A stretch of 64,000 nt of DNA. It comes from Pachyrhynchus sulphureomaculatus (Eukaryota > Arthropoda > Insecta > Coleoptera > Curculionidae). The translations under genes and the position numbers were made by a program. The stretch covers positions 52,891,672 through 52,955,671 of the forward strand of contig CM032450.1 of the NCBI GenBank assembly GCA_019049505.1, given 5' to 3'. Position 1 is the stretch's first letter; each line of letters opens with the position of its first letter. Under the pieces are notes generated by a model. That model did no database searches. It saw only the letters and a list, made by a program, of their open reading frames with translations, and was not told the origin of the DNA. Below are positions 1-10,741 of the stretch, piece after piece.

Positions 1-783
1 ATTCAAGCTGCTCTAGAATGTTCATAGTCAACAGGACAATTGAAATTTTTAAATGACCTTGGCTTTGCAGCTTTAACAGTAACCAATGGTTTTATCTTAT
101 GAGTCCCAGCAGCATTAGTGCTTGCCAAAAATATTATACGCTGCTTTTCGGTTTTTCTACCAGCTGCAGTTCTTTCTGCCGCCGAGACACATGTTTTGTC
201 TGATAGCAATTTCCATTAAAGTCCTGTTTCATCAGCATTGTAAAGTTGCTCCAAAGTGAGACCAAGTTCCTCCATTTTATTTTTTAACTGAATTTTAAAC
301 GGATCCACGAGTTCTGGTTGAGAGGATAATTTTTCTCCAGAAATTTTCAAGAAGCGAATCCCAAATCGCTTTTTTATAACGTTGTAGCCATCCTTCACTA
401 GCTGTAAATGGCTTATCATTTTCTTTAATTTGTGAATGAATTAGCTTTGCTTTTTTGCTTAATCATTTCCCCACTCACAATATAATTTTTATTTCGTTGA
501 TCCAAAAACCACTTATACAATTTTTTTTCCATTCTGGGAAACCCCGAACTTTTTAATGTTTGTCTTTTACCTGATCCGACATATGTATCTTTCACAGCTC
601 TAGAAATTAGTTCTTTTTTTTTTTAGTTTTATTTGCGCAACCGCAACTGTATCGATTTTTCAGAATGGATGGCTTTATTTGTTCGTTTCCATTAGCGAAG
701 GGTTGCTTGTTCACGGTATACGGTGACCTGGGTTAATTAATAACATGTTCACGTTATGCGATGTTCACACTACCGAGTGTCTA

Positions 784-786
<3 letters not shown>
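1..786 (-). mobile_element. Tigger/pogo-like DNA transposon, partial (runs off left edge)
   Basis: The right-hand end reads, on the minus strand, CAGTAGACACTCGGTAGTG, which has the CAGT-type start usual for Tigger/pogo inverted repeats. It is followed by a TA (787-788), the usual target of this group. The rest of the element encodes a minus-strand transposase relic. The other terminus lies outside the window, so length and target duplication cannot be checked. Confidence 0.75.
3..665 (-). pseudogene. Tigger/jerky-type transposase, broken N-terminal and first DDE part
   Basis: On the minus strand the translation runs from an HTH/CENP-B-like segment (GFPRMEKKLYKWF at about 490-550) into a DDE core with the hallmark YNADETGL at about 218-245. 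KWxLSDKT, a lysine-rich stretch and IIFLASTNAAG follow, as in Tigger and jerky-like transposases. A TAA interrupts the frame directly after the DETGL motif, and another stop plus a frame change separate the HTH part near 430. The downstream catalytic residues would lie left of the window. The enzyme would have cut and pasted the flanking element at TA sites; this copy is dead. The family call is by motif; a domesticated gene is unlikely because terminus and stops are present. Confidence 0.75.

Positions 787-876
<90 letters not shown>
787..876. repeat. (TA)n microsatellite
   Basis: About 90 bp of alternating TA starts exactly where the Tigger-like terminus ends, so the transposon's TA target is part of the array. 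Confidence 0.95.
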
Positions 877-881
<5 letters not shown>

Positions 882-1697
882 ATGGCTTGGGTCCGTCAGC
901 CAAACATGTAACCACATTGGCCAAATGTGAAAGAGAAGAACCAAAACATCCGTTCGTTTCTTACATTCCAGGTGGAATTTTGCAGGCGTTTCGCCAAAAT
1001 CTCCACTTGACATTTTCAAGTCACTTACGTTGCTACCGGTTGTTTTGTGTCTGCGCCGGAGATTGTAGTGGCTCCGATTAATTGTAGTTGATTCTGCCCC
1101 CCTTGAACGTCGTTTCAGTGGCGTATTTTCTTTTCATTCGTGTTATTTCTGTTGGCTGATATTAATTATCGCTGGGAAAGTTTAATGCATCGTATCTCTT
1201 TCAAGCGTCACATTTTTTGGATTTCGATACCTTTTCGGATTATTCTCGACTTTTAGTTTTCTATGTGGGCTATCTGTTCGCAGCTGTTAAAATCTATTTT
1301 GTGCTGGAGTTGGCTCTAAAAAGGAGCAGATGTGGTTTATTTATTTTTTTCAGCTAATTTTTTATTTTGCCAGTCTGGACGATATTTTTATGTTAGTTTG
1401 TCCAACGTATGCTTGGAAATGTACGTATTGAGTTTTGCTGATATCCACGTTTAGGAGAGGTTGCTGTTTTGTTCCATTTGGTGAACTGAATTATTTTATC
1501 CGTGGAGTTTAGATAGTCTAGAGAGTTGAGGAGTTGGTTTCTACCGAAGGGCTATACGCTGAATACTTTATTGGTTCATTGGGTTCCGAGTTTTGCAACC
1601 AATAGTATTTCCTAGAATAATGCCCAAAGAAAGTACTAACGGTATTAAAGATTCATGTTTATCTACCTTCAAATATATTTTAACTCTTATTTTTCAG
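877..1697. other. Unassigned sequence, probably intron of the ASAP gene
   Basis: No convincing coding or repeat signal apart from short chance frames. It ends in a pyrimidine-rich tract and AG directly before the exon at 1698. Confidence 0.5.
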
Positions 1698-1752
1698 AAT
1701 GGTTCCTTAACTCCCGAAAAGAAGAATAGATCGAGACCACCCAGTTATTCAG
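1698..1752 (+). CDS. Asap: ASAP-like gene, internal coding exon (linker region)
   Basis: A 55-bp exon is flanked by tttttcag and a GT donor. It reads NGSLTPEKKNRSRPPSYS and leaves one base (G) over. That base joins with CA at the start of the next exon to make Ala, so the frame stays open into SNAHGSLKK. The basic, Ser/Pro-rich composition fits the linker between ankyrin repeats and SH3 in ASAP proteins. The exon is short, so its reality rests on the phase match and splice sites; the start of the gene is outside the window. Confidence 0.65.
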
Positions 1753-2148
1753 GTACTTCTAAACATTTTTTTTTTAAATTTTCTGCAATTTTCATCTTTT
1801 TATATTTACATGTGTTAGTTGAAAACATTCTGTTAGATGATTAATGACTTATTTTTAACTAAACCCCTATATTATTTATTTTAACGCTAGAATGTATTGA
1901 AACAGTTGTTAGAGAGTAAATACGACACTGAATAAAATCCAAATCAAGACCTACGGTATCGTTAATGCGATTTATTTGCGATCTTTGTTTTCTCTAAGAA
2001 ATCGTGGTTCTTTGGATCAGGTCCTGTCAATTTGGAGTAACTTTCTAACTATTCAGCGTGCTAAAGTGTACAGATCCCTGAAGACGCCTCGTGTAATCGC
2101 AGGCGAAACGTCAGAAAGTTACTCTAGATTAACACCGATGATTTCTCA
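1753..2148. other. Intron sequence with a Penelope-terminus-like relic
   Basis: Unassigned AT-rich intron. Its right end (about 2080-2140) resembles sequences at 54.3 kb and 34.1 kb, sharing the core GGCGAAACGTCNGAAAG; see the separate entry. Confidence 0.5.
2084..2124 (+). ncRNA. Hammerhead-like motif, relic of a Penelope-like element end
   Basis: CTGAAGA is followed by one base, a stem GCCT.../...AGGC, then GAAACGTC. This order matches the hammerhead core CUGANGA, stem II, GAAA, with a minimal stem III before the GUC cleavage triplet. Stem I cannot be drawn convincingly, so it is probably inactive. Related sites lie at 54.3 kb and 34.1 kb. Confidence 0.35.
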
Positions 2149-2150
2149 TA

Positions 2151-3307
2151 CCAGGTGTACAAGCATGAAATGCGGATTTCCGACAACAGATGGTGCACTA
2201 CAGTTTATGCTATAAAGATTTGACACTGCGCCATTTTGTTGTGTCATCAACAAGTGTCAGACGCGCACGAGTGATAAATTGGAAAAGTGTGTGCATAGTG
2301 TTGTGTTGTTGTGTTCAATATGTCGAAATTTATACCGAACAAAGAGCATTCCCGGACAGCATTAATTTTTTATTTTCATTTGAAGAAAACTGCTGTTGAA
2401 TCATACCGATTACTTCGAGAAGCTTATCGTAAACATGCTCCATCGCAAGATACGTGTAAACGATGGTTTCGGCGTTTCAAAAGTGGTGACTTGGATGTTG
2501 CAGACGAGGAACGTGGAAAACCGCCAAAAAAAATACGAAGATGTGGAATTGCAAACATTGTTGAATGAAGATGATTCGCAAACACAAAAACAACTCGCTG
2601 AGCAATTGGGCGTTAGTCAACAAGCTGTTTCCAATCGGTTACGAGAGATGGGAAATATTCAGAAGACCGGTAGATGGATATCAGAGTTGAACGAGAGGCA
2701 AATGGAAAAGCGCAAAAACACGTGTGACGTTTTGCTCGCTCGGTACAAAAGGAAGTCGTTTTTGCATCGTATAGTTACAGGGGATGAAAAGTGGATTTAT
2801 TCTGAGAATCCCAAGCGCAAAAAATCATGGGTAGACCCAAGCGCACCATACACATCGACCGCAAGACCGAATCGCTTTGGCAGAAAGACGATGCTCTGTG
2901 TTTGGTGGGACCAGGGGGCCGTGGTCTATTATGAGCTGTTAAAACCTAGGGAAACGGTTAATACTAAACGTTACCAACAACAATTGACCCATTTGAACCG
3001 TTCGCTGCTTGAAAAAAGGCCAGAATACCGAAAGAGGCAACACAAAGTCATTTTTCTTCATGATAATGCTCCATCGCATACGGCAAAACCAGTTCGCGAC
3101 ACGTTGGAAGCACTCAGCTGGGAAGTTCTACCCCATGCGGCGTACTCACCAGACTTGGCTCCTTCGAATTACCACTTGTTTGCATCGATGGGTCACGCAC
3201 TTGCTGAGCAGCGCTTTGGTTCGTACGAAGATGCACTTTTTATCATTCTTCCGAATTTAACATGTTTTTTTAGAAAAAGAATCCGCATTTCATACTTGTA
3301 CACCTGG
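2151..3307 (+). mobile_element. mariner element with both inverted repeats, 1157 bp
   Basis: The ends are inverted repeats of at least 28 bp: left CCAGGTGTACAAGCATGAAA..., right the reverse complement with one mismatch. TA flanks lie at 2149-2150 and 3308-3309. It sits in the ASAP intron just before the exon at 3380. At 1157 bp it is shorter than the usual 1.3 kb because the transposase 3' part is deleted. Confidence 0.9.
2320..3240 (+). pseudogene. mariner transposase, frameshifted, C-terminus deleted
   Basis: The start is ATG 2320 (MSKFIPNKEHSR). The N-terminal HTH region runs to about 2530, where an A-run in 'ccgccaaaaaaaatacg' shifts the frame. The rest continues in a second frame: QLAEQLGVSQQAVSNRLREM (HTH), FLHRIVTGDEKWIY (first catalytic Asp), IFLHDNAPSH (second Asp) and YSPDLAPSNYHLF. 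The third catalytic Asp of the mariner DD34D triad (normally SDY) is Asn here. After GSYEDA the reading runs into the right terminus, so the last roughly 60 residues of a mariner transposase are missing. It resembles the mellifera/cecropia type by motif; the subfamily is a guess. The protein would be non-functional for three separate reasons. Confidence 0.88.
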
Positions 3308-3379
3308 TATGCTTAGTATTACTTGTCGATTTTGTAAATTTCTCTAACGCAACTTATACATAAAAAATTAATATTGTAG

Positions 3380-3586
3380 CATCGAACGCACATGGAAGTT
3401 TAAAGAAAAGGGTGGCTCCCCTTCCTCCTCCCACAAGTTCAGGGCAATACCAGTACGGTACCCTCCCTAGTAGTCATAGTAGAACCCCTTCAGACCCCAT
3501 CGCTGCGGGGTACCATACGTTAAGTCATACTCATAAACGTTCACCTAGCAGTGATTCGAACTCAGGCAGATCTGTGATACCAATTG
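3380..3586 (+). CDS. Asap: ASAP-like gene, coding exon with Pro-rich SH3-ligand stretch
   Basis: Splice acceptor attgtag, donor gtaagt. With the G carried over from the previous exon it encodes ASNAHGSLKKRVAPLPPP..., then a Tyr/Ser-rich stretch, HTHKRSPSSDSNSGRS and VIPIG. The VAPLPPP segment is a class of proline motif bound by SH3 domains, and HKRSPSSD resembles the HKRTLSDP segment of vertebrate ASAP1. The exon ends in phase 1. It belongs to the flexible linker of a cytosolic, membrane-associated Arf GTPase-activating scaffold. Composition (GC-richer, balanced codons) differs clearly from the AT-rich intron around it. Confidence 0.8.
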
Positions 3587-3673
3587 GTAAGTTGTATAAC
3601 TTATTTTAAATTTTGTTGTAAAAGTTGTTTAATATAAGAAGGGGTACCAATATTCATGGAATAATTTTTACAT

Positions 3674-3830
3674 ACGTGGTGCGATCTAAAAGTTCCCAAA
3701 GTCACAGGGTGTCAAATTAAGCGATTAATGGGGGTGGGAGATGACAGTCTTGGAATTCTTTGCCAAAAACTGTCTAACCAATAGAAATACATCAGAGATG
3801 CTCAGGATTGTCCGACGACAGTCTTCATGA
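3674..3830 (-). mobile_element. mariner remnant (one end plus transposase scrap)
   Basis: TGGTGCGATCTAAAAGTTCC at the left equals the terminus of the mariner-derived element at 13.5-13.8 kb. The minus strand at 3730-3800 reads LVRQFLAKNS...HPH, the segment between the second and third catalytic Asp of irritans-type mariners. The rest is gone. Confidence 0.55.
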
Positions 3831-3838
3831 ATGATTTG

Positions 3839-5948
3839 TTTTTTTTTTATGTGTCTAGTACACGTGCTGCAGGGAAGAAGTCCTTAAAGCGCTACAGGAA
3901 CGACACGTGTGCGGAAAAAGCGATTCACGTTATTCTTGAATCGCTGTAAATTGTACTCGGTGGAAACACAGTCCTGGGCAAATTATTCCAAAGGGATGAT
4001 GTTCTCCATATAAAAGACTGTTTAAAAAGCGTTGTACGAGGAGTAACAAGCTGAACCTCATACGGATGTGAAGTATTAGCGCGACGTGTACTTCTAACAT
4101 GCACCGCTCTGGGAGGAATTAAGCGGGCCACATCCTTCGAACACTTTCCATGAAAATAGTTGTAGAATAGGCACAAGTCGCCAACCGTTCTTCGATGTTC
4201 CAGCGAATCAAGGCCGCCGGTCAGTTCCGGGACTCTAATCAGACGAACAGCTCTTCTCTAAATAGAATCCAACAAATACAGTGTATGTTTGGGAGCGGAG
4301 CTCCAAACATGGGAGCAGTATTCCATATTTGGTCGAATTTGAGCTTTGTAAAGAATTAACAGTTGTTGTGGAGTGTAAAGCTTTCTCGTTCGAAATAATA
4401 TTCCCAACTTCTGAGAAGCCCTCTTTGCTATGCCTGCAACATGTTCATGCCAGGACATATTTGCTCCCAAATTAACGCCCAACAAATTGAGCGACGATGC
4501 TAGGGGAATGGAGTGCCCCGACATAACTATGTCGGGTTCAGCAACGTTAACTTTTTTAGAAAAAACTGCCGCCTGGGTTTTTGTAGCATTAAATTCCACT
4601 TGATTACTGTCACCCCAAGATAGACTTTCTTCCAGGTCTTTGTTAAATTGAACGACCTCCTGCTGTCTGCGGATATTCACCTGAGCAGCCGATGTCCGAG
4701 CGTTCAAGGCGAATGAAAAGACAAGCGTACTGTCATCTGCAAAACTGTAGATTGGATTCCCGGTCTTTTCCAGCAGATCGTTAATGTAAATGAGAAAGAG
4801 AGTAGGACACAGTATGGAGCCCTGGGGCACACCGGCCTTGATAGTGAAGATGTTAGAAAGAAATCCGTCGACCGCCACTCGTAAAGAACGCTCTCTGAGG
4901 AAACATAAGAGCCACAAACAGAACCTTTCAGACATACCATAAGAGCGTAACTTAGCCAACAGTCCATCGTCCCAAACACGGTCGAATGCCTTGGATATGT
5001 CAAGAGCAACCGCTCGAGAAGTATTCAATTGCATGTGTTACATAAGTCAGAAGATCTCCTGTTGATCTATGTTTACGAAAACCATATTGGTGATCGCTAA
5101 TAATATTTAATCGTTCAAGATATTTTAGAAGATGCTCATTGATAACCTTTTCCATGTCTTTCGATATTATTGAAAGCAGTGCGACTGGTCGGTAGTTATT
5201 TGGCAAGGTCTTCTTGCCTTTTTTAGGTATCGGCTGAACCGTGGCACATTTCCAGCAGGACGGAAATATTCCCTTTCTGTAGGATAGGTTAAAAAGTCTA
5301 CAGAAAACTGGTGTTAGTTCCCTTGCACAGTTTTTGAGAACGAAGGCAGGTATTCCATCAGCGCCAGAAGCCTTTTTGGTGTCTAGCTTCATTAAAATAC
5401 GCTTTATGAGGCGCTGTCTGAAGACAACATCGGACATCTTTGACTGCAATATGGAAATAGTAGGTGGTGTTTTTCCTTGGAAATTGACAGTAGAATGTGA
5501 AGCAAAGCGTTCAGCCAACAAGTTCGCTCTCTCAACAGGTGTGGTTGCAATGGAAATATCTGGCCATGTGAGTGCTGGTATGGTGGATTTGGTAAAATTT
5601 TGACTAACTGCCTTTGCGACTGCTCAAAAGGACCTGGAATTGTTGGGACAAGCGAGAAGTTTGTTTCTAATTCGTTGATTGTGCGCCTCCTTGGTTTCGT
5701 CGATAATTCCTTTGCATCTGTTCCGGGCACGAACAAAGGTGTTACGATTTATGGTGTTTGTGATTTTCACGCCATTGTCGGTTGGCAATATGTTTAGAAG
5801 CAACAGCTTCTTTGCATTTTCGGTCAAACCAAGGCTTTTCGTTGGAGGAGCATTTCTTCGAAAAAGAGATGTAAGCTTCCATACCAGCCAAAATATTGTT
5901 CAAAAATATTTTTAGAATACTTTGAAGGAAAAACCTCAACAGCATAGT
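3839..5948 (-). mobile_element. LINE-A copy 1 (Jockey/CR1-group non-LTR), 5' truncated, antisense in intron
   Basis: The 3' end is at the left: on the minus strand the element ends GTGCTAGACACATAAAAAAA, a poly(A) tail. The family has at least ten copies or fragments in this window with the same 3' end. This copy starts within the segment between endonuclease and reverse transcriptase and so lacks the endonuclease, the normal result of incomplete target-primed reverse transcription. Confidence 0.9.
3925..5945 (-). pseudogene. LINE-A ORF2: reverse transcriptase and C-terminal domain
   Basis: Read right to left: a linker (EKPWFDRKCKEAV, RRRTINELETNF); RT palm start KASGADGIPAFVLKN; NNYRPVALLSIISK; ALDISKAFDRVWDDGLLAKL (motif A Asp); GVPQGSILCPTLFLIYIND (motif B); SFADDSTL (motif C, catalytic FADD); LLGVNLGANMSWHEHV; and the C-terminal region WRTSSLWNNLPRTVF. 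It copies its own RNA at a nicked target. The reading crosses frames near 5020, 5500 and 4260, so at least three frameshifts break it. 'SFADD' and the C-terminal 'SLWNNLP' block match the Jockey/CR1 group; the exact clade is not resolved. Confidence 0.85.
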
Positions 5949-6431
5949 AACTAATATTATTATAATTACTGTCAGATTAAAAAATGATAGCGGCCTACTA
6001 GATAGATTGTTTGAAAACCGTCAAACGTAGCATACGATCCATGGCAACCGCAATGACAAAAAATATTTTAGAGGGTTTTTGCTGCATAACTTTTTTGTGA
6101 AACAAATTAGAAAAAAACAGTTTAAGGAAGGCTTTCCAATGCCGTTTTACAAAGGGTATGTCGATGAAAAAAAGTTGTTTTTCGTCGCGGCGCTCAGGTC
6201 GTCGTTTTCACTACCCAATGTAAAATACGTCAGTGTACTTCTTAACATGAACTATACCTTTTTCATAATTCGGGTCCGAGCGCCTAAAAATGATAACCTT
6301 GTACATTACGTAAACTACCTTATTATATAAATTCTAACAAAAACTTCGTCCGAACTATGTGCCCTGCTCAATAATCAATTATTTTACTAAAGATGTTTTG
6401 ATTGAACCTCACGAAAACCGTTTTATTATAG
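5949..6431. other. Intron sequence, nothing recognised
   Basis: AT-rich, no credible coding or repeat structure. It ends with the acceptor ttttattatag before the exon at 6432. Confidence 0.5.
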
Positions 6432-6631
6432 GAAGTAAACTAGTCATGCCAGATTGCAAAAACGTAGACAAAATGGCAATGTTACGAAGGCCTCAAAACC
6501 CTCCGCCTCCCGCGCCGAACCCCTCATTGAGTCGACTTTCCAACGGTAGATCAAACGAGAGCATTTCATCAATGGCGTCCGACATCGATGTCTCTGGAAT
6601 GAGTCACAACCCCATTCCACCGCCTCGAAGG
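6432..6631 (+). CDS. Asap: ASAP-like gene, coding exon with two proline motifs
   Basis: The acceptor AG at 6430-6431 and donor gtaagaa flank a 200-bp exon. The carried-over G plus GA gives Gly, then SKLVMPDCKNVDKMAMLRRPQ, NPPPPAPNPS, a Ser-rich stretch and NPIPPPRR, ending in phase 0 (AGG). Two PPPP/PPPR stretches are likely SH3 ligands. ASAP proteins carry such proline tracts, which bind kinases and adaptors, between the ankyrin repeats and the SH3 domain. The next exon also starts in phase 0. Confidence 0.8.
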
Positions 6632-6974
6632 GTAAGAATTATTTGTTACTGATTATAGCATTTTGCACTTTATTAAAATTTATTTTTTTTTACTTTAGGA
6701 TTGCATTTTTGTTCAAGTTTATATTCAATTTTGTTATGATTATTTCTTTTAGATTTATTTAGATTTGTTTTTTTACAAAGGACCTGCTATTAATTAACAG
6801 CACATGATATTTAAATGTTAAATCATATTTAATATTAAATAAAGTTATGGTCTAGTTATTAGTAGTAAGCTGCTAATAGTGGTTAAGTCACACGATAAAG
6901 CTTATTGTTTTATAAAATCGCAAGTATTTGGAGTGAAATTTGAGGCTCTATATTTTTTTAATTGACGTGACACA
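6632..6974. other. Intron sequence, nothing recognised
   Basis: T-rich intron start followed by AT-rich sequence without recognisable elements. Confidence 0.5.
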
Positions 6975-7770
6975 GGGTGGTACAGGGTGTGTTGAGCTAA
7001 GCTGCATATCTATGTGATATATTAGTGTGACGTGCATTCCTAGCATGCACCACTCTGCGAGGAGTTATCTCGCTTCATCCATCGAACACTTTCTTGAAAG
7101 TACTGGTAAAATAAATTTAACTCGCCAACTGTTCTTCGCAGTGGGTCTCTAATCAGACGAACAGTTCTCTTCTAAATAGAATCCGACAAATGCAATGTAT
7201 GGGAGCAGTATTCCACCACAGTAGTCGAATTTGAGCTTTGCACGAGATTACGAAATGTAAAGCCTTCTAGCAGAGTCGGTCAAGTAAGGGCGTGTCGTCG
7301 GTATAAGAAATTCCTTTTTTTTTATGTTACTGTTGACACCCCTGCAAACAGTGCTTTGTGGAAAGAGATCCGAAGTCAACGACCCCAAATATCGGAGTAA
7401 AACGTTTAGCCGGTGAAAAGGGGAATCCGGAATCGTCATACTAGATTGCCCATCCCAGTCGCGCGATGCAAATTACAAAAAACTGTCGCCTTTAGATAGA
7501 ATTTCTTTGCAATCCTTGTTAAGTTGAATAACATTCTTCGGTTTGCGTATATTTATATAATTAGTTGATAATTCGATATTCAAGGTAAATGAAGAAACAA
7601 TTGTACTGCCTTCGGCAGAGGAAAAAGGGCATAGGAGACAGACGTCAACTGTCACTCGTAAAGAGCGCTTTCCAAGGAAACACTAGAGCGATAAACAGAA
7701 CTTTTCAGGCATATCAGAGGAGCGTAGCTTAGCCTACAATCCGTATTGCCAAAGACGCTCGAATGCTTCG
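6975..7770 (-). mobile_element. LINE-A copy 2, old and heavily degraded
   Basis: The sequence follows copy 1 in order but with many changes: 'agcatgcaccactctgcgag' at 7040, 'cagacgaacagttctcttct' at 7155, and the RT middle near 7560-7700 with several deletions. No frame is longer than about 70 codons. It is clearly older than the neighbouring copy. Confidence 0.7.
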
Positions 7771-7778
7771 AATGTATC

Positions 7779-9893
7779 TTTTTTTTTATGGGTCTAGCAC
7801 ACGTGCTGCAGGGAAGAAGTCCCTAAAGCGCTACAGGAGCGACACGTGTGCAGAAAAAGCGACTCACGTTGTTCTTGAAACGCTGTAAATTTTACTTAGT
7901 GAGAAACACAGTCCTGGGCAAATTATTCCAAAGGGATGATGTTCTCCATATAAAAGACTGCTTGAAAAGCGTTGTACTAGGAGTAACAAGCTGAACCTCA
8001 TACGGATGTAAGTATTAGCGTGACGTGTACTTGTAACATGCACCGCTCTGGGAGGAATTAAGCGGGCCACATCCTTCAAACACTTTCCATGAAAATACTT
8101 GTAGAATAAAACCGCTCGAGATTCTCCAAAGGGTTCAATTGCGTTGTTCCAACCGTGTGTTACATAAGTCAGAAGATCTTCTGTTGTTGATCGGTAATAA
8201 TGTTGAACCCTTCAAGATATTTTAGAATATGCTGATTGATAGCCTTTTCCATGACTTTCGATATTATTGAAAGCAGTGCGATTGGTCGGTAGTTATTTGG
8301 CAAGGTCTTGCCTTTATTAGGTATCGGCGGAACTGTGGCACATTTCCAGCAGGAAATATTCCCTTTCTGTAGGATAGGTTGAAAAGTCTACAGAAAACTG
8401 GTGTTAGTTCCCTCGCACAGTTTTTGAGAACTATGCCAGTTCTACTAACAGTGGGTGGTGTTTTTCCTTGGAAATCGACAGTAGAATGTGAAGCAAAGAG
8501 TTCAGCCAACCAATTCGCTTTCTCAACAGGTGTCGTTGCGATAGAATTATCTGGCCGTGCGAGTGGTGGTATGGTGGATTTGGTGAAATTTTGACTGACT
8601 GCCTTAACGACTGACTAAAAGGACCTGGAATTGTTGGGACAAGCGAGAAGTTTGTTTCTAATTCGTTGATTGTGTGCCTCCTTGGTTTCGTCGATAATTT
8701 CTTTGCATCTGTTCTTGGCACGAACAAAGGTGTTACGGTTTATGGTGTTAGGACTTTCACGCCGTTGTCGGCCAAAATAACATCGGAAACCTCCCTGGCG
8801 CAGTCAGATGGGTCTTCGGATCGAAAACAAACGTCTAACCAAGGGAAAATTCGAAAATATTTCATGAGATCTTCCTATTTAGCAGATTTGTAGTGCCAAA
8901 TCTTGCGCGGTTTAGGCACCTCTCTCTCTAATTGGTTGGATACTCGATGTCGAAAGTAGTTTAAAGTCAGAAGAACCTAACGGCGGATTTACGCTGACCG
9001 TGTACATCTCCGGATTGGTGGTTAAAAACAGATCAAGAAGACTGGCGAACTCCTCTTCGCTATCAGGGATCCGTGTTGGTTCGTCAATAAGCTGAGTTAA
9101 ACCACAACTGATTGAAAATGATTCGGCTTCATGACCTTGCTCGTTGGTAGTATTTGAATATTTAAGCCAGTTGATGTTGTGTACATTAAAGTCACCCAGG
9201 ATCGCAATTTCGGCATTTGGATAGTTAATTTGTAAATGACCGATGGTGTCTACAAGAGAAGCGAAAAGTGTTCTAAAGTTAGTATCACTTGGTGGTTGGT
9301 TGAGTCGTTATTTTTAACCACATAACATCCAAAGTTTGGGGGCTCCAGAGCCTCTTCTCGTTGGCAAGAGAGGTCGCTTCTGACAAAAAGACAGATTCCA
9401 AAGTTACGCCTAAATCGGGAATAGAAGTCGTACCCAGGATAAAGATAATTGACTGTGCTGGTCGATGAACTGACCTAGGATTCAAAGAGAGCGAGTACAT
9501 GAGGTTTATTTGATTGCAGGTGTTGGTGCACTGAATTTATGTTCGAGTTTAAACCTCGTATGTTGCAAAAATCCACTTTAAAATTCTGATCTCTGCATGT
9601 CGACGCACCTGAACCAGCCCCCACCTGGAGATCCGAACGGGGGGCTATTTTACCTCCGGAATTTTTTGTATCCAGGTGCCTCATCATGCTATTTGGTCCC
9701 ACAGTCCGGGACATCGGCACAGCCACGCAACGTTAAGCAACTTCACGCAGCCTAAGCCGATGCGATGGTATCACACCGGGCGATGCTGGTGGGATTTGGG
9801 CATCTACCATCTAGGCTGTTCTTTAAGTCGCCTCCTGCGACAGGCAGAACGTACCGGGGGAGATATTCTGTCCCGCTCCCCCACGGGGTTAGT
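7779..9893 (-). mobile_element. LINE-A copy 3 with internal deletions but retaining the endonuclease end
   Basis: It starts with the family poly(A) end (7779-7787 as T on the plus strand). The C-terminal part runs to about 8100, then jumps to sequence matching copy 1 near 5010, so the RT palm with FADD is deleted. RT start and linker follow (8264-8727). From about 8760 to 9726 sequence upstream of the RT is kept, reaching the endonuclease start. 9727-9893 is GC-rich and may be 5' leader. Confidence 0.8.
7864..9726 (-). pseudogene. LINE-A ORF2 remnant: apurinic-type endonuclease start, RT start, C-terminus
   Basis: The N-terminal frame 9475-9726 reads FKVDFCNIRGLNSNINSVHQ, the opening of the endonuclease/exonuclease/phosphatase fold of Jockey/CR1-type LINEs (the Asn is a metal-site residue). 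Further fragments of the same domain follow at 9285-9475 in another frame. The RT is represented only by its first part (ARELTPVFCRLFNLSYRKG) and the protein ends with the C-terminal region. Catalytic RT residues are missing and several frames alternate, so no product is possible. This is the only copy here that shows the family's endonuclease. Confidence 0.75.
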
Positions 9894-10265
9894 ATCAAGT
9901 AAAACCACTCGAGATTCTTCAAAAGCTTTAATTACGTTCTGCCAAATATATATGCCATATGTTAGAAGATCTTCTATTGACATCTGCATATTGATGATGG
10001 CTGACGATATTAAATTCTTTTAGATATTTTCAACGATGATTTCCCATAGCTTTCCATTTACTTTACTAAAAGCAGCGCGACTGAAGTTTAGTTTTGGCAA
10101 AATCATTTTGCTTATTTTGGATATCGGCTGAACTGTAGCGCATTTTCAACAGGAAAACGAAAAACATGTGTTAGTTTACTTGCGCATTTTTTGAGTACTA
10201 AAATACGTTTTATGATACGCTGTATCAAGAGTATCTATCCGTAATCTACCTGTTACAAAGAATAA
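9894..10265 (-). mobile_element. LINE-A copy 4, short degraded fragment
   Basis: 'accactcgagattcttcaaa' at 9902 and following sequence match the RT motif A region of LINE-A (copy 1 near 5010) and continue towards the RT start at 10250. Heavily mutated; joined directly to the 5' end of copy 3. Confidence 0.65.
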
Positions 10266-10457
10266 ATAAATTATAAAAGTAGCAGTTTTGAAATTCATTT
10301 TTTGTTTTCGATAGAAAAGGCTGTACTACTGAAACTGCAACTATTAATAACCAAATTTTAATTGCAGGTCCATTGTTAATTTTGTTGACAAATTATTTTT
10401 TATTTCATAAACTAACATTGTTCTTTGTAAAATATTGTGAGTTGCCTTGGTTTGCAG

Positions 10458-10508
10458 AGACGGAAATGTCGTTTGGATAGTTTTACTGAAGATAATGATT
10501 CTAGTCTG
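10458..10508 (+). CDS. Asap: ASAP-like gene, 51-bp coding exon
   Basis: Acceptor ttggtttgcag, donor gtaaaa. It encodes RRKCRLDSFTEDNDSSL, exactly 17 codons, phase 0 on both sides. The flanking exons at 6631 and 19961 are also phase 0, so this exon can be skipped without a frame change; it may be alternatively spliced. The acidic-Ser composition fits the linker. I found no other coding signal in the adjacent introns. Confidence 0.6.
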
Positions 10509-10648
10509 GTAAAAATTCATTTTGTGTCCGAATGTCTAATTGCACTTATGTTATGTCGGGCCTTGTACGAAAAATGTGATCTGAATAATTCATTCAAAAG
10601 TTTAACTTAAACATTTAAAATTGATGATAACAAACACTAAGAACTATT

Positions 10649-10651
<3 letters not shown>

Positions 10652-10740
<89 letters not shown>
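10652..10740. repeat. (TA)n microsatellite
   Basis: About 85 bp of TA repeats with one 'gtatata' interruption, ending exactly at the left terminus of the transposon at 10742. Confidence 0.95.

Positions 10741-10741
<1 letters not shown>

Noticed and set aside
5334..5915. Plus-strand frames opposite LINE-A (for example 5334-5603, 5679-5915)
   Set aside because: Shadows of the minus-strand LINE-A coding sequence; the same antisense frames recur in every LINE-A copy.
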